Source: Bryobacterales bacterium (lineage in GTDB: Bacteria > Acidobacteriota > Terriglobia > Bryobacterales > Bryobacteraceae). Taken from it: a stretch of DNA of 46,177 bases. The stretch spans positions 15,554 through 61,730 of the forward strand of contig PMQB01000208.1 in the NCBI GenBank assembly GCA_003169195.1. Direction: 5' to 3'. The notes beneath the pieces were generated by a model. It was not told where the DNA came from and did no database searches. It saw only the letters and a list, made by a program, of their open reading frames with translations. The translations under genes and the position numbers were made by a program. Shown one piece after another: positions 1-9,613 of this stretch (position 1 is its first letter; each line of letters opens with the position of its first letter).

Positions 1-2882
1 TCCACAATGCTCTTACCGCTCTCGTACTCCGCCTTCGCATATTCCACAATCAGAATCGCGTTCTTAGCCGATAAACCAATCAACATGATCAAGCCGATCT
101 GCGTGTAAACATCATCCTCAAAATTCCGCAGCCAGAGCGTCAGAAACGCGCCGAAGACCGCAATCGGCGTACTCAGCAGCACACTGAAAGGCAGCGACCA
201 GCTTTCGTACAGCGCCGCCAGAATCAGAAACACAAACATCAAAGACAGCCCAAACACGACCCATGTCGGAACACCCTTTGACGCTTCTTGCTCCTGATAA
301 GACATGCCCATGTAGTCGTAACCCATCTGGCGCGGCATGGTTTGATCGAACACTTCTTCCAGCGCCTTCATCGCTTGGCCCGAACTGATTCCCGGCGCGG
401 CCGTCACGTTCAATTGCGCCGCTCGATATTCGTTGAACCGCATCGTAAACTCCGGACCAGCCGTTGGCCTAATATTTGTCACCGCACTCAGCGGCACCAT
501 CTGGCCTTTACTGTTCGCCACGTAAAAGCTGTTCAAGTTTTCCGCTTTGACGCGGGCACTATCCTCGGCCTCTACATACACCTGCCACTGACGGCCAAAC
601 TGGTTGAAGTAATTCACGAGATAGCCACCCATGAACGTCTGCATGGTGTTGTAAACATCACCAATGTTCACGCCCTGCCGTTCCACCTTCGCGCGATCCA
701 CGTCCACATAAATCTGCGGCACGTTCGGCAAGTACCCGACGTTCACTGCGGCAATCTCTTTCCGTTTACCCACGGCTGCCAGAAACTTATCCACGTTCTG
801 AGATAAAAAAGCTGGCTCTGCGCCCGATCGATCTTCCAACACCATCGTGACTCCGCCCGATGTTCCTACTCCAGGAATAGCCGGCGGCGGAAAGCTGAAC
901 GCCATGCCCGCTCGCACCTTCGAAAGCCCCGCACCCACATTCCCTAAAATGGCCTCAAGCTGTTGATTGGCCGCTTTTCTCTGCTCCCAAGGTTTCAAAT
1001 TCACAAAGAAGAACGCGCTGTACGTGTTTTGCGTAACACTCAGCAAACTGAACCCTACCACCGACGTCACGCTGTCAATGCCAGGCGTACTCAGCAGCGT
1101 TTTCTCCACTTCTTTAGCCGCATCCGATGTGCGCTCTAAAGACGAAGCATCCGGCAATTGCAGCGCCACAAACATGTATCCCTGATCTTCCGTCGGCAAA
1201 AACGAAGACGGCAGTTTCTTAGAGAGTGGCAATATCAGCGCGGCAATCAGCGCGATAAAAACCACACTGAAGACCGCCTTACGCATCAACAATCCCGAAA
1301 TGCTGATATACCCATCCGTAGTCTTGCCAAAGACTTTGTTGAACCCTTTGAAGAATTTCGCCAGCGGCCCTTTCGTCTCTTTCTTCGGCTTCAATAAAAG
1401 CGCCGAAAGCGCCGGACTCAGCGACAACGCATTAAAGGCCGAAAACAAAACCGAGATCGCAATCGTAACCGCAAACTGCTGATACAACCGACCGGTAATG
1501 CCGGGAATAAAAATCGTGGGAATAAACACCGCCGCCAGAATCAGCGCAATCGCCACCACCGGCCCCGACACTTCCTCCATCGCCTTAAACGCGGCATCAC
1601 GCGGCGTCATCCCCTCTTCAATGTGCCGCTCAACCGCCTCCACCACGACAATGGCGTCATCCACCACCAATCCAATCGCCAGCACTAATCCGAACAGCGA
1701 AAGCGTATTGATCGAAAACCCGAGCACCGGGAACAACACAAACGTCGCAATCAACGAAACCGGCACCGCCAACAACGGAATCAACGTCGCGCGCCAACCC
1801 TGCAGAAAAATATAGACAACCAACACCACTAACGCCAAAGATTCCAGCAGCGTGCGTTCAATATCCTTCATGCCAGCCGTAACCGCTTTAGTCGTATCCA
1901 AACTCACTTCCGACGTCAAATCCTGCGGAAACCGCTTTTGCAATTCCGCCATCTTAGCCCGTACGTTCAGCGCCGCCTGCACCGCGTTCGAACCCGGCAG
2001 TTGATACAGTGCCAGAATCGCCGCCGGCTTCCCATCAAACCGGCTCGTGATGTTGTAAGTCTGCGCACCCAATTCAATCCGCGCCACATCTTTCAAACGC
2101 AGCGTGGAACCATCTGGATTCGCACGAATCAAAATATTGCCAAACTCTTCCGGCGACGTAAGCCGGCCTTGCGCGCGCACCGTATAACTAAATTGCTGCC
2201 CCGTGGGAACTGGCTCCGCCCCAATCTGCCCGGCCGGATTCACCGTGTTCTGCGTCTGCACCGCCGCCAAAATTTGCGGCACCGTCACTTGCAGCTTCGC
2301 TAGTTGATCCGGCTTCACCCAAATCCGCATCGCATACTGCCCAGCTCCAAACACCTGCACGCGCGATATGCCATTCACTCGCGTCAGCTCATCCACTAAA
2401 TTGATGTACCCGTAATTCGCCAGAAAAATGTTGTCATACGTCCCGTGCGGCGAATACAACGCCACCAGCATCAACGGCGAAGTCAAAGACTTCGTCACCG
2501 TCAATCCGGCCGTATTCACAATCGATGGCAATTGCGACTGTGCCTGCGAAGTCCGCAACTGCGTCAACACCTGGTCAATATCAGGATTCGTGCCAACCTT
2601 GAAATCAACCGTAATCTGCGTAAGTCCGTTGTTCGCGCTAGTCGAATAAAAATAATTGGAGTGATCTACCCCTGACATTTGCTGCTCAATCGGCGTAGCT
2701 ACCGATTGCACCAGCGTCTCCGCATCCGCTCCGGGATACGTCGCTTGCACCAAAATCTCCGGCGGAACAATATCGGGAAATTGCGCGGTCGGCAGCGTCT
2801 CAAATGTTACCGCTCCGACAATCACCATAATGATGGCGATGACCATCGCCACAATAGGGCGGTTAATAAAAAATCGAGCCAT
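1..2882 (-). CDS. RND multidrug efflux transporter, HAE1/AcrB type (C-terminus off window)
   Basis: Inner-membrane proton/drug antiporter subunit of a tripartite efflux pump. I translated it by hand: ATG at 2882 gives MARFFINRPIVAMVIAIIMV, the standard RND start with the first transmembrane helix. The transmembrane helix 4 motif GLVVDDAIVVVE carries Asp408 and Asp409, matching the proton-relay aspartates of AcrB. Near the left edge IGLSAKNAILIVEYAK is the conserved late-helix motif. About 960 residues are visible of an expected 1040-1070, so the C-terminus and stop lie outside the window. The start is 3 bases after the stop of the adaptor gene, which indicates one operon. The substrate cannot be read from the sequence. 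Confidence 0.95.
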   Translation of the reverse strand, partial: MARFFINRPIVAMVIAIIMVIVGAVTFETLPTAQFPDIVPPEILVQATYPGADAETLVQSVATPIEQQMSGVDHSNYFYSTSANNGLTQITVDFKVGTNPDIDQVLTQLRTSQAQSQLPSIVNTAGLTVTKSLTSPLMLVALYSPHGTYDNIFLANYGYINLVDELTRVNGISRVQVFGAGQYAMRIWVKPDQLAKLQVTVPQILAAVQTQNTVNPAGQIGAEPVPTGQQFSYTVRAQGRLTSPEEFGNILIRANPDGSTLRLKDVARIELGAQTYNITSRFDGKPAAILALYQLPGSNAVQAALNVRAKMAELQKRFPQDLTSEVSLDTTKAVTAGMKDIERTLLESLALVVLVVYIFLQGWRATLIPLLAVPVSLIATFVLFPVLGFSINTLSLFGLVLAIGLVVDDAIVVVEAVERHIEEGMTPRDAAFKAMEEVSGPVVAIALILAAVFIPTIFIPGITGRLYQQFAVTIAISVLFSAFNALSLSPALSALLLKPKKETKGPLAKFFKGFNKVFGKTTDGYISISGLLMRKAVFSVVFIALIAALILPLSKKLPSSFLPTEDQGYMFVALQLPDASSLERTSDAAKEVEKTLLSTPGIDSVTSVVGFSLLSVTQNTYSAFFFVNLKPWEQRKAANQQLEAILGNVGAGLSKVRAGMAFSFPPPAIPGVGTSGGVTMVLEDRSGAEPAFLSQNVDKFLAAVGKRKEIAAVNVGYLPNVPQIYVDVDRAKVERQGVNIGDVYNTMQTFMGGYLVNYFNQFGRQWQVYVEAEDSARVKAENLNSFYVANSKGQMVPLSAVTNIRPTAGPEFTMRFNEYRAAQLNVTAAPGISSGQAMKALEEVFDQTMPRQMGYDYMGMSYQEQEASKGVPTWVVFGLSLMFVFLILAALYESWSLPFSVLLSTPIAVFGAFLTLWLRNFEDDVYTQIGLIMLIGLSAKNAILIVEYAKAEYESGKSIV

Positions 2883-2885
2883 CGT

Positions 2886-4094
2886 TTACGCTCCCGCGCT
2901 CTTGTGATCGTCCGGTTTCGGTATGACAGGAGATCCTTCTCGAACTTTACTCACGCCCTCACTCACCACTCGCTCGCCTGCTTGCAAGCCTTTAGTGATA
3001 ACCCACGATTCGCCCTCGCGCGGACCGACGCTAACCGGCCGAATCTGTACCTTGTTATCGCTGCCCACAACCGCCACTTGGTACTTACCCTGCAACTCCG
3101 TGACTGCCCGCTGTGGTACCAGCAAGGCGTCATGCGTCACACCCGTTTGCGCGCGGATGCGCCCGAACTGCCCTGGACGAAGAAGGTTGCCAGGATTCGG
3201 AAACGCTCCCACAATGCGAATGGTCCCCGTTTGCGGATCTACTTGCCTGTCGGCAAAGACGATGTGGCCCTTCTGCGGATAAACCGCGTTGTCACTCAGC
3301 GTGAGTTGCAGCGGAACCATGGCGCTGTGCTTCAGCCAATCCGAATTCGCTCCGGGTTGAATCCGCTGCGAAACCTGCAAATACTCCTGCTCGCTAATCG
3401 GAAAGTAAGCCTTGATCGGATTCACTTGCGACACAGTCGTTAACACCGTAGTCTGACTCACCAGATTCCCAATCTGCGTTGCCGCGATGCCCGCAACCCC
3501 ATCAATGAGCGAACGAACCTTCGTAAATCCGACATTCAGTTGTGCCTGTTCAACCGTCGCTTCCGCCGCTTGTATCGACGCCTTCGCTGTCTCTACCGCC
3601 GCCTCCTGCTGCTTTTGCGTTTGTAAATCATTGTCGAGTTGACTCTGCGCAATCGCGTGCGCTTCCGCCAGCGGCGTGTCTCGATTCACATTGATGGAGT
3701 ACAACTTCAGCGAAGCTTCCGCCTGTCCCAGTTGTCCTTTCGCCTGCGCCAGTTGCCCTTTTGCTTGATCCAGCACTGCCTGAAAAGGCCGCGGATCAAT
3801 CTCGAACAGAACGTCACCCTTGTGAACGAACGAACCCTCGCGATAAGTTTGCCGAATTAGGTAGCCTGAAACTTGCGGTTGAATTTGCGCTGTAACATTA
3901 CCGTCCAATGTCGCTACCCAGTCGCCATATGTAACAACATCCTTGCTCTCCACCGTAGAAATACCCACTTCCGGCGGGGGCGGTGCTGGTTGCGCCGCTT
4001 GTTGTTGCTGACACGAAGACAGCGCAAACAAACCGAAAGCGATCGCTGGCACGTAGTAGTACGGAGTTTTTGAAAGCTGCGTGTTAAAGATCAC
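2886..4094 (-). CDS. RND efflux periplasmic adaptor (membrane fusion) lipoprotein
   Basis: HlyD/AcrA-type adaptor linking the inner-membrane RND pump to an outer-membrane channel. The 402-residue protein begins with a lipoprotein signal: a hydrophobic stretch then the lipobox LSSC with Cys28, followed by a Gln/Pro-rich linker. A biotinyl-lipoyl-like half motif (VSGYLIRQTYREGSFVHKGD) precedes an alternating Gln/Ala-rich coiled coil (about residues 105-200), followed by beta-barrel and membrane-proximal domains. The start is GTG; no clear Shine-Dalgarno sequence is visible. It is the first gene of the operon with the RND transporter. No TolC-like gene is in the window, so the channel is encoded elsewhere. 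Confidence 0.93.
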   Translation of the reverse strand: MIFNTQLSKTPYYYVPAIAFGLFALSSCQQQQAAQPAPPPPEVGISTVESKDVVTYGDWVATLDGNVTAQIQPQVSGYLIRQTYREGSFVHKGDVLFEIDPRPFQAVLDQAKGQLAQAKGQLGQAEASLKLYSINVNRDTPLAEAHAIAQSQLDNDLQTQKQQEAAVETAKASIQAAEATVEQAQLNVGFTKVRSLIDGVAGIAATQIGNLVSQTTVLTTVSQVNPIKAYFPISEQEYLQVSQRIQPGANSDWLKHSAMVPLQLTLSDNAVYPQKGHIVFADRQVDPQTGTIRIVGAFPNPGNLLRPGQFGRIRAQTGVTHDALLVPQRAVTELQGKYQVAVVGSDNKVQIRPVSVGPREGESWVITKGLQAGERVVSEGVSKVREGSPVIPKPDDHKSAGA

Positions 4095-4191
4095 TCATGT
4101 TCGATGCAAATCGCGCGCCCGCTGATTCGCACCATGCTTTCCACTACTCGCTTTCCTCCGTCGTCGCGTAGGGCGGCCATTCGTGGCAGCA

Positions 4192-4211
4192 CGCGACCTT
4201 TCCAGGTCGCG
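4192..4211. repeat. 8-bp perfect inverted repeat, REP-like
   Basis: CGCGACCT, a TTCC loop, then AGGTCGCG lie between two divergently transcribed genes, so it is not positioned as a terminator for either. It could be an operator or a dispersed palindromic (REP-like) element; only one copy was noticed here. Confidence 0.5.
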
Positions 4212-4308
4212 CTTTCCACGAGCGCGCAAGTTCGCATCTCGCACAACCACCAACCCATCCGCAGCCCTGCCTATTTAGTGATACGATGACCGAATCGAGG
4301 ATCAGAAA

Positions 4309-5196
4309 ATGTCACATTGCTCCAGACGCAAATTCTTAAAGACGGGACTCGCCGCGGGCGCGCTCGTCGGAGGCGTTAACCTTTCAGCAACTGCCGCTAC
4401 CGGCGGCAAAGCCACCGATTGGGTCACTCTCGGCAAATCTGGCGTCAAAGTCACGCGTCTCGCGTTCGGCACTGGCACCATAAGCGGCCAAGTGCAACGC
4501 GACTTGGGGCAAGACCAGTTCACACGTTTAGTTCGCTATGCCTATGACAACGGCGTGCGTTTCTTTGAGACCGCTGAGTCTTACGGTGAGATGCATAAGA
4601 TGTTAGGCATCGCGCTCAAAGGCCTGCCTCGCGACTCTTATCGAATCATGACGAAAGTCACCACACGTCCCGGCGTCGATCCCATGGATAAGATAGACGA
4701 ACTGCGTAAGCTCGCCCAGACCGAATATTTCGACGTGCTCCTCATGCACTATCAACACGTCGCATCGTGGCCTACCGACACAGTCCGCTGGCAAGACGGC
4801 ATCCTCGAAGCCAAACAGAAGCAAGCGCTCGTCGGCTACGGCGCATCCGTACATGGCCTCCCCGCCCTCCGCCAGTTTCCCGGCAACAAGTGGCTCGAAA
4901 TTGCCATGATCCGCATGAACCACCGTGGCACTAAAATGGACGGCGAAGATTTCAACACGCATGAACCTGGCAACGTTCCCGAAGTAGTCGATCACGTCAA
5001 ACAAGTCAAGAGCGACGGCATGGGCGTCATCAGCATGAAGCTCGTAGGCGAAGGTGCCTTCACCAATCGTGACGACCGCAAAGCCGCCATGCGTTTCGCC
5101 TTCAGAAATGCCGGCGTCGATGCTGTCACTGTTGGGTATAAAAACACCGCCGAGATCGATGAAGCCATCGAAAATCTAAACCTCGCCCTGGCTTAA
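4309..5196 (+). CDS. Tat-exported aldo/keto reductase family protein
   Basis: Oxidoreductase of the aldo/keto reductase fold. The N-terminus SRRKFLKTGLAAGA is a twin-arginine signal, so the protein is probably exported folded. The TIM barrel follows: GKSGVKVTRLAFGTG at the start, then FFETAESYG with Tyr92, Lys116 in MTKVTTR and His147 in LLMHYQH, matching the Tyr/Lys/His of the family's catalytic tetrad. The usual Asp of the FDTA motif is Glu87. It is 295 residues long and ends one base before the next gene's start, so the two are likely co-transcribed. A role in oxidising or reducing sugars released by the neighbouring glycosidase is inference only. Confidence 0.88.
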   Translation: MSHCSRRKFLKTGLAAGALVGGVNLSATAATGGKATDWVTLGKSGVKVTRLAFGTGTISGQVQRDLGQDQFTRLVRYAYDNGVRFFETAESYGEMHKMLGIALKGLPRDSYRIMTKVTTRPGVDPMDKIDELRKLAQTEYFDVLLMHYQHVASWPTDTVRWQDGILEAKQKQALVGYGASVHGLPALRQFPGNKWLEIAMIRMNHRGTKMDGEDFNTHEPGNVPEVVDHVKQVKSDGMGVISMKLVGEGAFTNRDDRKAAMRFAFRNAGVDAVTVGYKNTAEIDEAIENLNLALA

Positions 5197-5197
5197 C

Positions 5198-7633
5198 TTG
5201 AACACTCCCAAGGTCCTCTCGAAAACAGGAGCAACATTTCTGCTCCTATTTTTATTTCCGATCCAAACACCGGCCCAAACCGATTACCCGATTCAGCCTG
5301 TCCCTTTCAATCAGGTTCACGTCACCGATCAATTCTGGGCCCCCAAAATAGAAACCAATCGCCGCGTCAGTATTCCCACCGCCTTCGATCAATGTGAGCG
5401 CACTGGCCGTATCGAGAATTTCGTCCGGGCCGCCAAAGCCATTCGCGGCGAAACGCTCACCGACAAACACGCGCCAGGCTTTCCCTTCGACGACACCGAC
5501 CCGTACAAAGTAATCGAGGGCGCCTCCTACACTTTGAGCGTCACTCCGGATCCAAAACTCCAAGCCTATGTCGATAGCCTGATCGACAAGATCGCCGAGG
5601 CGCAAGAACCCGATGGCTATCTCTACACCACCCGCTCCATTGATCCTCAACACCCGCATGAGTGGGCAGGCACCGCACGCTGGCAGAACGAAGAAGTCCT
5701 CAGTCACGAACTCTATAACCTAGGCCATCTTTACGAAGCCGCCACCGCGAATTATCAAGCCACCGGCGATCGCAAACTCCTCGACGTCGCCCTCCGCAGT
5801 GCCGACCTCTTAGTCGCCACCTTCGGCCCAGGCAAAAAGAAAATCTATCCCGGCCATCAAATCGTTGAGATGGGTTTGGTCAAACTCTATCGCGTCACCG
5901 GCCGCCAGCAATATCTGGATCTAGCCAAGTTCCTGCTCGACAGTCGCGGCCCAGGCGGCAACAGCTACAACCAGGCAGACATTCTCGTCATAGATCAAAC
6001 CGAAGCCGAAGGTCACGCCGTTCGGGCCACCTATATGTATTCCGGCATGGCCGACGTCGCCGCGCTCACCGGTGACACCTCCTATCTCAAAGCCATCGAT
6101 CAGATCTGGCAAAACGTTGTCGATAAGAAACTCTATATAACTGGCGGCATCGGCGCGCTCGGCGAAGGTGAAGCGTTCGGCGCAAATTATCAGTTGCCCA
6201 ACATGACCGCCTACAACGAAACCTGCGCCGCCGTCGGCAACGATTTCTGGAATCAGCGCCTTTTCCTCCTGCACGGCGACGCTAAATACGTGGACGTCTT
6301 CGAGCGCACCCTCTACAACGGCCTGATCTCCGGCGTCTCACTCGATGGCAAAACTTATTTCTATCCGAATCCGCTCGAATCGAACGGCCAGCATCACCGC
6401 AGCCCTTGGTTCGGAGTCGCCTGTTGTCCTGGTAACATCACTCGCTTCATGCCTTCCATTCCGGGCTATATCTATGCGCAACGGGCTGACTCACTCTATG
6501 TCAATCTCTACATGAGCAACACAGCCGAGATCACCATGGCGTCCGGCCGGAAGATCAACATCGCGCAAGAAACTCGCTATCCCTGGAACGGCAATATTAA
6601 AATCACGATCAACCCCTCAGCACCCGCTAATTTCTCCCTCAAGGTCCGCATACCCGGCTGGGCGCGTGGCGAAGCCGTTCCTGGAGATCTCTATAAGTTC
6701 TCCGATCAATCTCTAACTCCCGCAGTTCACCTCCAAGTAAATGGCCAAGATCAATCAACCGCCTTAGATCACGGTTACGCCACCATCACGCGTATTTGGC
6801 ATAAAGGAGACACCGTCACTCTCACCCTCCCCATGCCCGTCCACCGCGTCATCGCCAACGAAAAGGTGGAAGCCGATCGCGACAGAGTGGCTTTGCAGCG
6901 CGGCCCCATCGTCTATTGCGCCGAGTGGGCCGATAGTCCCGACAAGCACGTGCGCAATCTCGTACTCGAGCCGCAGCAAACATTCGCTGCCGAATTCGAC
7001 GCCAACAAACTCAACGGCATCGAAGTGCTCAAAGGCAAAGCACTCGCCTATCGCTTCGACGCGCATCATCAACTACAGCACTCTGAGCAACCCTTTACAG
7101 CCATTCCCTATTACGCCTGGGCCAACCGCGGCCCCGGTCAAATGGAAGTCTGGATCGCTTCGAGGGCCGCGCTAGCACATCCCACGCCCTTCCCTACTCT
7201 CGCCACCATCAGTAAAGTCACGTCATCCGGCCCCACCATGGCCGAAAACGGCGCGCGCGATCCTCATCTTGTGGCCGATCAAGAAGAGCCAAACTCTTCC
7301 GCCGATCGCAGTTCCTCTTATAACTGGCTGCCCAAACGCGGCTCGCAAGAGTGGATTCAATACGATTTTCCGCAAGCCACCCAAATCTCAACCAGCGCTG
7401 TCTATTGGCAGATCACTCCAGACAGACGCGATATCAGCCTCCCCGCCAGATGGCAGCTCCTTTATCGTGACGGCAACGATTGGAAACCGGTCGCTGCGCA
7501 AGGCCCGTATCCAATCGAAAAAGACAAGTACAACCAAGTCACATTCAAACCCGTAAAAACACAGGCCCTTCGCCTGGTCATCGAAATGCAACCCGAATCG
7601 TCCGCAGGAATTCAGGAATGGCGGGTCCAATAA
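5198..7633 (+). CDS. GH127 family glycosidase (beta-L-arabinofuranosidase-like) with C-terminal discoidin-like domain
   Basis: Secreted glycoside hydrolase of family GH127. The TTG start gives a hydrophobic signal peptide (about 1-27). The (alpha/alpha)6 barrel occupies about 30-430, followed by beta-sandwich domains. The family's metal-site residues are visible: Glu341 and Cys343 in the ETC motif, and Cys409-Cys410 in GVACCPGN; in characterised members one cysteine is the nucleophile. Residues about 680-811 form an additional F5/8 (discoidin)-like beta sandwich likely to bind carbohydrate. The expected substrate is arabinose-containing plant polysaccharide or glycoprotein, but GH127 also includes other activities. 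It sits one base downstream of the aldo/keto reductase. Confidence 0.9.
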   Translation: MNTPKVLSKTGATFLLLFLFPIQTPAQTDYPIQPVPFNQVHVTDQFWAPKIETNRRVSIPTAFDQCERTGRIENFVRAAKAIRGETLTDKHAPGFPFDDTDPYKVIEGASYTLSVTPDPKLQAYVDSLIDKIAEAQEPDGYLYTTRSIDPQHPHEWAGTARWQNEEVLSHELYNLGHLYEAATANYQATGDRKLLDVALRSADLLVATFGPGKKKIYPGHQIVEMGLVKLYRVTGRQQYLDLAKFLLDSRGPGGNSYNQADILVIDQTEAEGHAVRATYMYSGMADVAALTGDTSYLKAIDQIWQNVVDKKLYITGGIGALGEGEAFGANYQLPNMTAYNETCAAVGNDFWNQRLFLLHGDAKYVDVFERTLYNGLISGVSLDGKTYFYPNPLESNGQHHRSPWFGVACCPGNITRFMPSIPGYIYAQRADSLYVNLYMSNTAEITMASGRKINIAQETRYPWNGNIKITINPSAPANFSLKVRIPGWARGEAVPGDLYKFSDQSLTPAVHLQVNGQDQSTALDHGYATITRIWHKGDTVTLTLPMPVHRVIANEKVEADRDRVALQRGPIVYCAEWADSPDKHVRNLVLEPQQTFAAEFDANKLNGIEVLKGKALAYRFDAHHQLQHSEQPFTAIPYYAWANRGPGQMEVWIASRAALAHPTPFPTLATISKVTSSGPTMAENGARDPHLVADQEEPNSSADRSSSYNWLPKRGSQEWIQYDFPQATQISTSAVYWQITPDRRDISLPARWQLLYRDGNDWKPVAAQGPYPIEKDKYNQVTFKPVKTQALRLVIEMQPESSAGIQEWRVQ

Positions 7634-7699
7634 GGCCCGTCTCTACTTTTCCCATATGCTTTTTTTATGAATTCTTTAGCACCTTAGATTTACGCTGCT

Positions 7700-7715
7700 A
7701 AGTGACATGTCACTT
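7700..7715. promoter_or_regulatory. 16-bp perfect palindrome centred on the kinase start codon
   Basis: AAGTGACA followed directly by TGTCACTT; the ATG of the kinase gene lies at the centre. It could be a repressor operator or a hairpin that hides the start codon. The function is not known. Confidence 0.5.
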
Positions 7716-8654
7716 GCTATTGGTGATCAACTCGATCATTACCGCATCGAAGAACAAATCGCCCACACCCCCACCTCCTCCGTCTTCAAGGCTGTTGATC
7801 TCGAAACCGGCCGCAATGTGGCGCTCAAAGTCCCGCAAGAAGACGCTGAAGCCGACATTCTTTTCTACGACCGTTTTCACCGCGAAGCCGACATCGGCCG
7901 TCAACTCGATCATCCCGGTGTCCCCAAAGTAATCCAAGACGATCATCCGTGCCGCGTGTATATGGCGACAGAATGGGTGGAAGGCACCTCCCTGCGCCAG
8001 CTCTTACATCGCCAGGGCAAACTGACCTCCGAACAAACCACAAACATCGCCTTGGCCATTTGCGATATCCTTTCCTACATTCATAAGAACGGCGTCGTCC
8101 ATCGCGATCTGAAACCGGAAAACGTGGTGATCTCCGCCGATGGCAGCGTCAAGCTCATCGATTTTGGCATCGCCGCCAAAGCCGGCGCCCGTCGTCTGAC
8201 CTTCGGCAAATTATCGCAAGTGATGGGAACCGCCGATTACATTTCGCCCGAGCAAGTCAAAGGGCAGCGCGGCGACGCACGCAGCGATCTCTACGCTCTT
8301 GGCGTCATGATAGTCGAAATGCTAAGTGGACAGATGCCCTTCCGCGGCAGCAATCCGTTCGCCATCATGAACGATCGCCTGCTGAACGATCCGCTTCCGA
8401 TCGAACAGCTGAATCCAGAAGTCGCACCACACTGGAAAACCATTCTGCAGAAGGTGCTGCAGCGCGATCCAAGAAATCGCTATAAGTCCGCGGCCGATCT
8501 CGCCTTTGATCTGGAAAATCCAGAGCAGGTCAGCCTGCCCCAAACAGCCGCGCCCAAGCCCGCCCACAAGCGCGCCCTATTGTATTCAGCCGTGGCGTTG
8601 GTGCCAACCACCTTGTTTCTCTTGCTTCTCTTAGCGCGTCACTTCAATTCGTGA
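7707..8654 (+). CDS. Membrane-anchored serine/threonine protein kinase
   Basis: Hanks-type kinase of 315 residues. Visible motifs are VALK with Lys41, HRDLKPENV with catalytic Asp134, DFG-like DFGIA with Asp152, and GTADYISPEQ in the activation segment. The nucleotide-binding loop is unusual: the GxGxxG pattern is replaced by a His/Thr/Pro/Ser stretch (AHTPTSSVFKAV). A single transmembrane helix lies at about 288-310 with only a few residues after it, so the kinase domain is cytoplasmic and there is no extracellular sensor domain. The last 16 bases overlap the convergent nuclease gene. Confidence 0.93.
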   Translation: MSLAIGDQLDHYRIEEQIAHTPTSSVFKAVDLETGRNVALKVPQEDAEADILFYDRFHREADIGRQLDHPGVPKVIQDDHPCRVYMATEWVEGTSLRQLLHRQGKLTSEQTTNIALAICDILSYIHKNGVVHRDLKPENVVISADGSVKLIDFGIAAKAGARRLTFGKLSQVMGTADYISPEQVKGQRGDARSDLYALGVMIVEMLSGQMPFRGSNPFAIMNDRLLNDPLPIEQLNPEVAPHWKTILQKVLQRDPRNRYKSAADLAFDLENPEQVSLPQTAAPKPAHKRALLYSAVALVPTTLFLLLLLARHFNS

Positions 8655-9613
8655 TTCAACACCTGGGCCAGTCTCGCACCGGCAACCGCAAGGCGAGCCA
8701 ACGCTAATTGTTGGGCACTCGTCTCATACGCCGACCAAGGCACAATCGTGTACGGCCCTTCTCGTTTTCCAATGGGTGCTTGATAAACTACCGTCTGCGC
8801 CGCGTCAAAGCTTTCGTGAACCCAAACGGCCGTCTTCACCTCGCCCGCCGCACTCGTATCAGGCACCGGTAAAATCGTATTCAGCACCGCCGCGCGGTCA
8901 ACGCAATGCACCTTCTTCGCGCAAAACTGGTATTCCGAACCGGGCAAATTATCCCAATACGAATGCAGATTTGAGTCCGCATCGCCCAACAACTTCACCT
9001 TGTTGCCACCCGCATCACCAGCCAAGTCCCCCTGCGTAATGCGCGCCGTCGCATGCAGCGGCTGGTGTATATCGCCAATCATGTGCAACAGCCAAACCAG
9101 ATCATACGATTTCAATTCATCCGGTTGATCCGAAGCAAGCACCGCGCGAAAAGCGTCAATCTGCGTCTGCGCGTTGGGTGCCGGAATGTCCGGCAGCTTG
9201 GCGCCGTCCGGAGAAAACGGCACATCGATAAAGTGCCAATACTTATGCCGCAATAAATCGCTATACCCGACATTGAGAGCTGAATTCGGGCCGCCAGGAA
9301 TATTTCCTCCCGGGTCCGGTCCGTCGTCGGAATACTGGGACTCGCCTTTAATATCGTCCGCCCAAATAGACGCGGCTACAAAAATGATCCGGTCATGATC
9401 CTCCGGCGAAGTCCCCGCCGGAATCTGTTTGTCCCAGTTCGGGTAGTCGGGATTCAACTTCAACAGCGCAGCAACGCGAGTCTTCACAGCCGGCGTCAAC
9501 TGCTGATACGCGGCATAAGCAACGGTCATATGGCCAATCGGCCCCCAAGCCAGCAGCGAGCTCGCCGTTACGCCCCAAACCACTATCCCAACAATCAGCC
9601 GCTTCACGTTCAC
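8639..9613 (-). CDS. Secreted S1/P1-type zinc nuclease
   Basis: Exported single-strand-specific nuclease or phosphatase of the S1/P1 family, 324 residues. A signal peptide of about 22 residues is followed by WGPIGH, so cleavage would expose Trp23, the N-terminal zinc ligand of the family. Further zinc-binding motifs are WADD, LLHMIGDIHQPLHA and NLHSYWDN. The GTG start directly follows the TGA stop of the peroxiredoxin gene, so the two are translationally linked. The protein probably acts outside the inner membrane to scavenge nucleotides or phosphate. Confidence 0.93.
   Translation of the reverse strand: MNVKRLIVGIVVWGVTASSLLAWGPIGHMTVAYAAYQQLTPAVKTRVAALLKLNPDYPNWDKQIPAGTSPEDHDRIIFVAASIWADDIKGESQYSDDGPDPGGNIPGGPNSALNVGYSDLLRHKYWHFIDVPFSPDGAKLPDIPAPNAQTQIDAFRAVLASDQPDELKSYDLVWLLHMIGDIHQPLHATARITQGDLAGDAGGNKVKLLGDADSNLHSYWDNLPGSEYQFCAKKVHCVDRAAVLNTILPVPDTSAAGEVKTAVWVHESFDAAQTVVYQAPIGKREGPYTIVPWSAYETSAQQLALARLAVAGARLAQVLNHELK

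Noticed and set aside
288-2675. Several plus-strand open frames opposite the RND transporter
   Set aside because: They are antisense shadows: the minus strand encodes one continuous RND protein with all motifs in place.
2679-3443. 254-codon plus-strand frame opposite the adaptor gene
   Set aside because: It is Arg/His-rich, has no motif and lies antisense to a clear membrane fusion protein.
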